DNA from: Chitinophagaceae bacterium
GTDB taxonomy: Bacteria > Bacteroidota > Bacteroidia > Chitinophagales > Chitinophagaceae
DNA: 5,098 nucleotides
Assembly: GCA_016786965.1 (NCBI GenBank)
Contig: JAEUVL010000621.1
Location: forward strand, 1 to 5,098
Direction of reading: 5' to 3'
The position numbers and the translations under genes are program-made. The notes under the pieces are model-generated. The model saw only the letters and a program-made list of their open reading frames with translations, made no database searches and was not told the DNA's origin. Shown here piece by piece: positions 1-5,098 of the stretch. Within the stretch, counting starts at the first letter, position 1. The number at the start of each line of letters is the position of its first letter.

Positions 1-65
1 CGGTTTAAAATGGTTATCAGCAGAATGAGAAGAACAAGAATGATTAACAGAATAAATCCGTTCAT
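1..65 (-). CDS. N-terminal fragment of a putative membrane-anchored protein (runs off left edge)
   Basis: Reading leftward from an ATG at 65-63, the frame stays open to the window edge and gives about 21 residues, beginning MNGFILLIILVLL and continuing ILLITILN. Almost all are Ile, Leu or Val, which is typical of a single N-terminal membrane segment or uncleaved signal anchor. An in-frame TAA lies 18 bases upstream of the ATG, so the protein cannot start much earlier. No Shine-Dalgarno sequence is visible, as is usual in Bacteroidota. It follows the exonuclease gene on the same strand after 83 bases and could share its transcript. The family cannot be named from so little sequence. Chance is a real alternative, because only 65 bases are visible. 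Confidence 0.42.
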   Translation of the reverse strand, partial: MNGFILLIILVLLILLITILN

Positions 66-148
66 CAAGTAGAGTTTTGATTAACAATAACTGCTTCAGC
101 AAATGGATAGCTATTATTAAAAGAGACGGATTGATTTGCAGGCAGTGA

Positions 149-916
149 TCAGATTTTGATATCTAAATATACCGGACAATGATCAGAGTGTTTTACATCA
201 GGGTATATTTCTGCATCCTTTAGGTTGTTTTTTAGCGGTTCTGTAACATTTATATAATCAATTCTCCAACCTTTATTTTGCGCCCTTACAGTTGGGAAAC
301 GCTGACTCCACCAGCTATACCGGTGAGGCTCAGGATGAAAGGCCCTGAAACTGTCAATCCAGCCGCTCTCCAGCAATTTTGTCATCCATTCTCTTTCTTC
401 CGGTAAAAAACCAGAAGAATTCTTATTTCCCTTAGGATCATGAATGTCTATAGGATGATGGGCAATATTATAATCACCGCAGAGAATCAGTTTGGGGTTC
501 TTCTTTTTTATTTTGTTGAGCCATATATAAAACTCATCCAGCCATTGGTATTTAAAACCTTGCCGTTCGTCTCCGCTGGTACCTGATGGGAAATATGCAT
601 TAATGAGTTTTACATCCTTAAAATCCAGTTGTATCACACGGCCCTCATCATCACTGGGCCCATGCCCATTACCATTAGTTACGTTATCGGGTTTTATTTT
701 AGTGAAAACAGCCACACCACTGTATCCTTTTTTTTGTGCACTGAACCAGTAATGATGAAAGCCAAGTGCTTCCAGTTGTTTTACATCGACATCACCCTGG
801 TGAGCCTTTGTTTCCTGAATACAGATGACATCTGCCGGGTCAGTTTTCAGCCAGTCAAAAAATCCTTTTTTTATCGCAGCCCGGATACCATTGAGATTAT
901 AAGAAATGATTCGCAT
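149..916 (-). CDS. xth: Exodeoxyribonuclease III (AP endonuclease, EEP family)
   Basis: This 255-residue protein is a Mg-dependent DNA repair nuclease. The family cuts the backbone 5' to abasic sites and removes 3' blocking groups and nucleotides in base excision repair in the cytoplasm. The whole endonuclease/exonuclease/phosphatase fold is present at the usual length (E. coli ExoIII is 268). Catalytic positions are visible in order: Asn7 (SYNLNG), Glu35 (IQET), Tyr108 (NAYFP), Asp148 and Asn150 (CGDYN), Asp220 (WRIDY), and Asp245-His246 (HSDHCP). I chose the ATG at 916 because MRIISYNLNG is the canonical family N terminus. The frame extends upstream to a TTG at 943, but that adds nine residues with no family match and falls inside a candidate -7 promoter element. 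The gene is transcribed divergently from the LOG gene. No convincing terminator follows it. Substrate preference between exonuclease and AP endonuclease activity cannot be read from the sequence. Confidence 0.95.
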   Translation of the reverse strand: MRIISYNLNGIRAAIKKGFFDWLKTDPADVICIQETKAHQGDVDVKQLEALGFHHYWFSAQKKGYSGVAVFTKIKPDNVTNGNGHGPSDDEGRVIQLDFKDVKLINAYFPSGTSGDERQGFKYQWLDEFYIWLNKIKKKNPKLILCGDYNIAHHPIDIHDPKGNKNSSGFLPEEREWMTKLLESGWIDSFRAFHPEPHRYSWWSQRFPTVRAQNKGWRIDYINVTEPLKNNLKDAEIYPDVKHSDHCPVYLDIKI

Positions 917-963
917 TGTATTAATGATTAAATTGTCCGGCAATTTACATCTTACTTATTACT
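917..963. promoter_or_regulatory. Divergent intergenic region between xth and the LOG gene
   Basis: Only 47 bases separate the start codons of two divergently transcribed genes, so both promoters must lie here or reach into the neighbouring coding sequences. The stretch is AT-rich. For the plus strand the best I can see is TTG at 933-935, then 17 bases, then a poor -7-like TACTTATT at 953-960, which would leave the LOG transcript nearly leaderless. No clear operator palindrome is visible. Confidence 0.35.
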
Positions 964-970
964 ATGCAAA
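940..970 (-). promoter_or_regulatory. Candidate Bacteroidota-type promoter for xth
   Basis: On the minus strand a TTTG (970-967) is followed after exactly 19 bases by TAAATTGC (947-940). The Bacteroidota housekeeping promoter is known as a -33 TTTG and a -7 TAnnTTTG with roughly this spacing. The -33 box is perfect, and the -7 box matches at six of eight positions. Transcription would start near 933, giving a leader of about 17 bases before the ATG at 916. The -33 box lies inside the first codons of the divergent LOG gene. The match was found by eye, and short AT-rich motifs arise easily by chance. Confidence 0.4.
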
Positions 971-1710
971 CAACAACGCCTTCTAAAAAAGGACCAATCA
1001 TCCCATCTAAATCACAAGTTTATCTTGAAGGGCCCAAAAGCAGAGGCTATGAATTGTGGTTTGCCTGGAGGGTTTTCCGTCAATTCATCAAAGGGTTTAG
1101 AAACCTTCACTTTGTTGGTCCCTGTATCACCGTTTTTGGATCAGCCCGTTTCAAGGAAGATCATCCGTATTATATTAAAGCAAGGGAATTTGGCAAGCGC
1201 ATTGCTGAATTAGGCCTTACCACCATGACGGGAGGCGGCCCGGGTATTATGGAAGCAGCCAACCGTGGTGCATATGAAAATGGCGGTATGTCAGTTGGTT
1301 GCAATATCCAATTGCCGTTTGAGCAAAAAGAAAATCCGTACATGCAAAAGTCGGTATTGTTCGAGCATTTCTTTGTACGAAAAGTACTGCTGATTAAGTA
1401 TTCCTATGCCTTTATCATCATGCCGGGCGGATTTGGTACACTGGATGAATTATTTGAAACATTGACACTGGTACAGACAAAAAGCATTCAAAACTTTCCA
1501 GTAGTATTGTTTGGTAAAGAGTATCATCAGCCTTTGTTAGAGTATATAGAGTCCATGTCCCTGGCAGGTACAATATCCAAAGAAGACATGAAACTGGTGC
1601 TGATAACGGATGATGTGGAAGAAGCTATACAACATATCCGCAATTATATTGATACAAATTATAAAGTAAAGCCCCGGAAACGCTTCTGGTGGTTATTTGA
1701 AAAGCGGTGA
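964..1710 (+). CDS. LOG-family nucleotide phosphoribohydrolase (TIGR00730/YvdD-like, Rossmann fold)
   Basis: The protein has 248 residues and is related to plant LONELY GUY enzymes. These release free bases from nucleoside 5'-monophosphates, including cytokinin riboside monophosphates. Two family signatures are intact: GGGPGIMEAANRG at residues 90-102 and PGGFGTLDE at 154-162, the PGGxGTxxE motif that carries the essential Glu (here Glu162). The Arg139-Lys140 pair upstream fits the conserved Arg/Lys region of the active site. The Rossmann core begins near residue 52 (GPCITVFGSARF). The roughly 50 residues before it and the basic, aromatic tail (KPRKRFWWLFEKR) make it longer than the short plant-like LOGs, so it resembles the longer bacterial group. 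No signal peptide is seen, so it is cytosolic. The ATG at 964 is used because the frame has no better upstream start. GH97 follows after 57 bases. Many such proteins were once labelled lysine decarboxylases, and that label should not be carried over. The true substrate in this organism is unknown. Confidence 0.9.
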   Translation: MQTTTPSKKGPIIPSKSQVYLEGPKSRGYELWFAWRVFRQFIKGFRNLHFVGPCITVFGSARFKEDHPYYIKAREFGKRIAELGLTTMTGGGPGIMEAANRGAYENGGMSVGCNIQLPFEQKENPYMQKSVLFEHFFVRKVLLIKYSYAFIIMPGGFGTLDELFETLTLVQTKSIQNFPVVLFGKEYHQPLLEYIESMSLAGTISKEDMKLVLITDDVEEAIQHIRNYIDTNYKVKPRKRFWWLFEKR

Positions 1711-1767
1711 TCCTGGTCCTGCTGTCTATGCGCTCAAAAAATATACCTTTATATCAAATATCTGTTT

Positions 1768-3909
1768 ATGCGTAATAAACTGTTTTTTACTCTAGTATCC
1801 ATTTTCTTTCTACAGATTTGTTTTGCCAACAAAATTGAAGGAATTGCTTCGCCGGATGGTAATATTTATTTTAGTGTTGTGGCCACAGGGAACAATGCTA
1901 CCGGGTATAAACTCGCCTACGAAATCTCTTATAAGAAAAAGGATGCTATCAAAACATCGCAGCTGGGATTTATTCTTAAAGAGCCGTCGCTGCGCTTATA
2001 TCACTTTGAGATTCTTAGCAAAGAAGTAACTACTGTTGATGAAAACTGGCAACCAGTTTGGGGAGAAGTAAAGACCATCCGGAATAATTACAACCAGCTT
2101 GTTTTAAAATTAAAGGGACAAAATGGTATATTGGTGGACCTGGTGATTCGGGTATTTAACGACGGTGTCGGATTCCGTTATTCTTTTCCAAAGCAGCCAG
2201 CCCTTAATCATTTTATCATCGCCGATGAATTGACACAGTTTGTTATGACCGGCGACCATAGGGCTTTCTGGATTCCCGGCGATTATGACACGAATGAATA
2301 TGCTTATTACACCAGCACTCTCAGCGGTGTGGATGCTTCCGGTGGCGGCTTTGCACAGGAGATTCATGCGAAAACTTTTTTTGATAAGAATGCCGTACAA
2401 ACACCGTTGATGATGAAGTCGAAAGATGGGCTTTATATAAATATACATGAAGCGGCACTGATCAATTATCCGGCAATGAACCTGGTGATTGACAAGTCTA
2501 ACTTTGCATTGTCATCCCATCTGGTACCTGATGCGGTTGGAAATAAGGCATATCTGCAGGCTCCCGCTGCTACTCCGTGGCGTACTATTATCATCAGTGA
2601 TAAGGCTACAGAAATACTGGCGTCAAAATTAATTCTGAACCTAAATGAACCCTCAAAAATCAAGGATGTATCATGGGTTAAGCCGCAGAAGATGGTCGGT
2701 GTCTGGTGGGAAATGCATGTAGGCAAAAGCAGCTGGGATTACAGTGGCGGCCAGGTAGGTTCACAACAGGCTACAAGGGTGCCACATGGTGCTACTACCG
2801 CCAATGTTAAAAAGTATATTGACTTTGCTGCAAAGCATGATATTCGGGGTGTGCTGGTAGAGGGCTGGAATACAGGCTGGGAAGATTGGTTTGGTCAATG
2901 GAAGGAAGATGTATTTGATTTTGTAACGCCCTACCCGGATTTTAATGTAAAAGAATTACAAGCATACGCTGCTGCAAAAGGAGTAAAGATCATTATGCAT
3001 CATGAAACATCCGGCTCGGTAACTAATTATGAACGCTGGATGGATACAGCCTACCGCTTTATGAACCAGTTTGGATACGAAGCTGTAAAAACGGGCTATG
3101 TGGGCAGGATCATTCCAAGGGGAGAGCATCATGATGGTCAATGGATGGTACGACACTATGAACGGGTAACGCAAAAGACGGCTGAACGTCAAATAATGGT
3201 AGATATGCATGAGCCGGTTCGTCCAACAGGTTTGCATAGGACATATCCCAACTTCCTGGCTTGTGAGGCGGCAAGGGGAAATGAATTCAATGCCTGGAGT
3301 GTGGGCAATCCGCCAGAGCATGAAACGATCCTTGCATTTACCAGGTTGATGGGAGGTCCGATGGATTATACACCGGGGATATTTAAAATAAAAATGAATT
3401 CGTATAACCCTGAGAAAAAGGAGCAGGTGCATACCACATTGGCCAAGCAACTGGCTTTGTATGTAACGATGTTCAGCCCGCTCCAAATGGCTGCCGACCT
3501 GCCCGAAAACTATGAAGCAAGGCCGGATGCATTTCAATTCATCAAAGATGTGGCAGTGGATTGGGATGATTCTAAAATATTGGAAGCGGAACCGGGTGAT
3601 TATGTAGTTATCAGCCGTAAAGCAAAAGGAAGTGATAACTGGTTCCTTGGCGCTATTACAGATGAGATGGCAAGAAACTTTACTGTCGCTTTATCATTCC
3701 TGGATGCGGAAAAGAAATATGTGGCTACCATCTACCGGGATGCAGATAATGCCGACTGGAAAGAGAATCCTGAGGCTTATGTGATTGAGAAATTCCTGGT
3801 GGATAGTAAAACAGCATTGCGTTTGAAACTGGCCCCGGGTGGCGGAACAGCAGTGAGCTTTATGCCTGCAACATCTGAGCAGGTAAAACAGTTTAAAAAA
3901 TATAAATAA
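1768..3909 (+). CDS. Secreted glycoside hydrolase family 97 protein, SusB-like inverting alpha-glucosidase type
   Basis: The 713-residue protein is close to the length of Bacteroides SusB (738), which hydrolyses alpha-glucosidic bonds in starch oligosaccharides in the periplasm. A signal peptide covers residues 1-20 with a probable type I cleavage after CFA. The GH97 N-terminal beta-sandwich spans about 25-290, the catalytic TIM barrel about 300-580, and the C-terminal beta domain about 605-700. Recalled SusB residues map with a constant offset of 26: Glu439 to Glu413 (HHETSG), Glu508 to Glu482 (MHEPVRPTG), Glu526 to Glu500 (ACEAARG), and Glu532 to Glu506 (RGNEF). A further acidic ligand may be Glu177 (DTNEY). 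At the place where retaining GH97 alpha-galactosidases carry a nucleophilic Asp in a KVDF-type motif, this protein has KTGYV (Gly443). It therefore belongs to the inverting, Ca-dependent group. Exact substrate is not readable, and alpha-glucosides are the best guess. The TAA stop shares its last A with the next ATG. No SusC/SusD genes are in view. Confidence 0.93.
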   Translation: MRNKLFFTLVSIFFLQICFANKIEGIASPDGNIYFSVVATGNNATGYKLAYEISYKKKDAIKTSQLGFILKEPSLRLYHFEILSKEVTTVDENWQPVWGEVKTIRNNYNQLVLKLKGQNGILVDLVIRVFNDGVGFRYSFPKQPALNHFIIADELTQFVMTGDHRAFWIPGDYDTNEYAYYTSTLSGVDASGGGFAQEIHAKTFFDKNAVQTPLMMKSKDGLYINIHEAALINYPAMNLVIDKSNFALSSHLVPDAVGNKAYLQAPAATPWRTIIISDKATEILASKLILNLNEPSKIKDVSWVKPQKMVGVWWEMHVGKSSWDYSGGQVGSQQATRVPHGATTANVKKYIDFAAKHDIRGVLVEGWNTGWEDWFGQWKEDVFDFVTPYPDFNVKELQAYAAAKGVKIIMHHETSGSVTNYERWMDTAYRFMNQFGYEAVKTGYVGRIIPRGEHHDGQWMVRHYERVTQKTAERQIMVDMHEPVRPTGLHRTYPNFLACEAARGNEFNAWSVGNPPEHETILAFTRLMGGPMDYTPGIFKIKMNSYNPEKKEQVHTTLAKQLALYVTMFSPLQMAADLPENYEARPDAFQFIKDVAVDWDDSKILEAEPGDYVVISRKAKGSDNWFLGAITDEMARNFTVALSFLDAEKKYVATIYRDADNADWKENPEAYVIEKFLVDSKTALRLKLAPGGGTAVSFMPATSEQVKQFKKYK

Positions 3910-4169
3910 TGACTGGAGTTGAAATACTTGGCTATGGAGCTTGTGCTGTAACGGCGCTAACCTTTCTGCCACAGGTAATAAAGACATGGAAAGAGAAATC
4001 GGCTAAGAATGTTTCACTAATGATGTTTGTGATCGCATTCATCAACGAAGTGATGTGGATAGCCTATGGAGTATTGCAGAAAGACAATGTAATTATTATT
4101 ACCAATGTAATAATGATAACCATGTGTTCTATAATGATTTCATTAAAACTGAAGTACAGGAATGAGTAA
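3909..4169 (+). CDS. SemiSWEET-type sugar transporter (PQ-loop, three membrane helices)
   Basis: This 86-residue membrane protein has the size and plan of bacterial SemiSWEETs, which form homodimers and move glucose or sucrose down their gradient across the inner membrane. Three hydrophobic helices lie at about residues 4-24, 35-56 and 60-80. The PQ motif is at Pro21-Gln22 (TFLPQVIKTW), followed by a basic loop KEKSAKN, as expected. Trp50 and Asn66 are 16 residues apart, the same spacing as the substrate-contacting Trp48 and Asn64 I recall for the Leptospira SemiSWEET. The start ATG (3909-3911) overlaps the GH97 stop by one base (TAATG), which suggests translation restarts from the upstream gene. 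The 3' end overlaps the HAD gene by 8 bases. The third helix contains an in-frame six-residue near repeat. The transported sugar and the direction are not shown by the sequence, but coupling to GH97 favours a monosaccharide such as glucose. Confidence 0.9.
   Translation: MTGVEILGYGACAVTALTFLPQVIKTWKEKSAKNVSLMMFVIAFINEVMWIAYGVLQKDNVIIITNVIMITMCSIMISLKLKYRNE
4086..4121 (+). repeat. 18-base tandem near repeat inside the third SemiSWEET helix
   Basis: Positions 4086-4103 and 4104-4121 match at 15 of 18 bases and lie in frame, encoding NVIIIT followed by NVIMIT. The second copy carries Asn66, the putative sugar-contacting residue. The repeat is short and made of simple AT-rich codons, so it may be chance or a small in-frame duplication. 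Confidence 0.5.
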
Positions 4170-4773
4170 TATTAATACGATCATTTTCGACCTTGGCGGA
4201 GTGCTGATAGACTGGAACCCAATGTATGTGTACAAGGATTATTTTGAATCAGAGGAAAAGAGAAATTATTTCTTTGAGCATATCTGCACCTCCGAATGGA
4301 ATGAAGAGCAGGATGCCGGCCGCTCCATTGTGGAAGCCACACAAACTTTGATCGCCCAATTTCCCGATTGGGAACAGCCTATCCGTGACTATTATGGTCG
4401 GTGGACCGATATGCTGAATGGGCCTATTCATGAAACGGTAGCATTGTTCAGACAACTAAAGGAGTTGAACAAATATAAAATGTATGCTTTGACCAACTGG
4501 CAAGCTGACCTGTTCAATATTGCACTGGTTCGGTATGATTTTCTACATTGGTTTGACGGGCGGGTAGTAAGCGGCGAAGAGAAGATGCGAAAGCCTTTTC
4601 CAGAATTTTACCAGTTATTATTGGACCGTTATAATGTTAAGCCAGGGGAGGCGTTGTTTATTGATGATAACTTAAGGAATGTAAAAGCTGCGGAACAGCT
4701 CGGCATCCGAAGTATCCATTTTAAATCACCGCAACAATTACTGGAAAGCTTAAAGGATTTTCAGGCACTTTAG
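4162..4773 (+). CDS. HAD-superfamily hydrolase, subfamily IA (YihX-like)
   Basis: The protein has 203 residues and is probably a cytosolic phosphatase. HAD motifs are in order: motif I at Asp10 (FDLGGVL), motif II at Thr111-Asn112 (ALTNW), the motif III Lys at 144 (MRKPFPEFY), and motif IV Asp168-Asp169 (FIDDN). Residues 20-90 form a helical cap typical of subfamily IA. Layout and local motifs resemble E. coli YihX (GMRKP, FFDDN), which dephosphorylates alpha-D-glucose 1-phosphate. The second acidic residue of the usual DxD in motif I is Gly12 here. YihX also has DLG, so this need not mean loss of activity. The ATG at 4162 leaves nine residues before the nucleophile, as usual for the family, and overlaps the SemiSWEET end by 8 bases, so the two are likely coupled. 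A sugar-phosphate substrate is suggested by the neighbours only. Other small phosphate esters, or a dehalogenase-like activity, remain possible. Confidence 0.88.
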   Translation: MSNINTIIFDLGGVLIDWNPMYVYKDYFESEEKRNYFFEHICTSEWNEEQDAGRSIVEATQTLIAQFPDWEQPIRDYYGRWTDMLNGPIHETVALFRQLKELNKYKMYALTNWQADLFNIALVRYDFLHWFDGRVVSGEEKMRKPFPEFYQLLLDRYNVKPGEALFIDDNLRNVKAAEQLGIRSIHFKSPQQLLESLKDFQAL

Positions 4774-5098
4774 TTACTCTAGCACAGGCCTCAGCCAACG
4801 TTCAGCCTCTTCAATTGGCATGCCTTTTCTTTTTGCATAATCTTCCAACTGGTCTTTATTTATTTTACCCAAACCAAAATAATGGCTTTGCGGATGGGCA
4901 ATGTACCAGCCACACACAGATGCCGGCGGATTCATGGCCAGGCTTTCTGTTAACTCGATGCCGATATTTTCAGTAACGCTTAGCAGATCGAATAGCTTCA
5001 GTTTTTCTGTATGGTCCGGGCAGGCGGGATAACCTGGCGCCGGGCGGATGCCTTTATATTGTTCTTTGATCAGTTCTTCATTACTGAGGTTTTCGTTC
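4774..5098 (-). CDS. metH: Methionine synthase, cobalamin-dependent, C-terminal part (runs off right edge)
   Basis: The last 107 codons and the TAA stop (4776-4774) of a minus-strand gene are visible. MetH transfers a methyl group from methyltetrahydrofolate to homocysteine through cobalamin. The part seen here belongs to the C-terminal activation domain, which binds S-adenosylmethionine so that oxidised cobalamin can be re-methylated. The signature GIRPAPGYPACPDHTEK is the known AdoMet-binding segment of this domain. It is followed by TENIGIELTES, the segment WYIAHPQSHYFGLGKI, and the typical C-terminal DQLEDYAKRKGM...ERWL. The 5' end lies beyond the window, so I cannot say whether metH is one long gene (about 1,200 residues) or split in two, as it is in some Bacteroidota. 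Its stop codon directly abuts the HAD stop on the other strand with no base between them. Confidence 0.95.
   Translation of the reverse strand, partial: NENLSNEELIKEQYKGIRPAPGYPACPDHTEKLKLFDLLSVTENIGIELTESLAMNPPASVCGWYIAHPQSHYFGLGKINKDQLEDYAKRKGMPIEEAERWLRPVLE

Noticed and set aside
107..114. Perfect palindrome ATAGCTAT in the gap after xth, considered as a terminator
   Set aside because: The palindrome has no loop and is AT-rich, so it would not form a stable hairpin, and no T-run follows it on the minus strand.
629..931. A 100-codon plus-strand open frame opposite xth
   Set aside because: It is antisense to the exonuclease, whose catalytic motifs are intact, and its translation shows no coherent domain.
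917..943. Upstream TTG start for xth, adding nine residues
   Set aside because: The added residues match nothing in the family, the ATG at 916 gives the canonical N terminus, and the TTG falls inside the candidate -7 box.
1722..1751. Possible GH97 promoter: CTG (1722-1724), 19 bases, TACCTTTA (1744-1751)
   Set aside because: The -7 box fits seven of eight positions, but the -33 box is poor and the leader would be only about 11 bases. It is too weak to list as a feature, though a separate promoter in this gap is not ruled out.
1810..1821. Cys18 of the GH97 signal peptide, considered as a lipoprotein attachment site
   Set aside because: The preceding residues LQI do not fit a lipobox, which needs a small residue just before Cys. 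Cleavage by signal peptidase I after CFA is more likely.
2110..2726. Two shorter minus-strand open frames inside GH97 (2110-2448 and 2466-2726)
   Set aside because: Both are antisense to well-conserved GH97 sequence and show no family motif or separate start signals.
2956..3537. A 193-codon open frame on the minus strand, antisense to GH97
   Set aside because: It lies wholly within the GH97 catalytic domain, whose protein motifs are clearly under selection. Its translation is rich in His, Cys and Arg with no recognisable domain, as expected for a shadow frame.
3694..3987. A 97-codon minus-strand open frame across the GH97-SemiSWEET junction
   Set aside because: Both plus-strand genes here are clearly real, and the antisense product matches nothing I recognise.

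Overview
This window looks like chromosomal DNA from a Bacteroidota bacterium, probably of the Chitinophagaceae type. The reasons are moderate GC, start codons without clear Shine-Dalgarno sequences, a SusB-like GH97 glycosidase, and one upstream element that fits the Bacteroidota promoter pattern (TTTG, about 19 bases, TAnnTT). The lineage is an inference from gene content and style, because no rRNA or other marker gene is present.

Layout. Positions 1-65 (minus strand) hold what looks like the first codons of a membrane-anchored protein that runs off the left edge. Positions 149-916 (minus) encode an exodeoxyribonuclease III-type AP endonuclease. A 47-base divergent gap separates it from a plus-strand run of four genes: a LOG-family nucleotide phosphoribohydrolase (964-1710), a secreted GH97 glycosidase (1768-3909), a SemiSWEET sugar transporter (3909-4169) and a HAD-superfamily phosphatase-like protein (4162-4773). 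The last 325 bases (4774-5098, minus) are the 3' end of metH, whose stop codon directly abuts the stop codon of the HAD gene.

How the genes may work together. GH97, SemiSWEET and HAD overlap end to start (1 base and 8 bases), so they are very likely co-transcribed and translationally coupled. A reasonable reading is a small sugar-handling cassette. GH97 would release a monosaccharide in the periplasm, SemiSWEET would pass it across the inner membrane, and a YihX-like HAD protein could act on a sugar phosphate. The first two steps rest on well-recognised families with their key residues in place. The role of the HAD protein is a guess. The LOG gene lies 57 bases upstream and may or may not share the transcript.

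The exonuclease, LOG and metH genes are ordinary housekeeping genes. I see no mobile element, CRISPR array, tRNA or rRNA, and no stretch over 300 bases without a gene. Nothing here is a clearly new system. The coupled GH97-SemiSWEET-HAD arrangement is the most interesting part.
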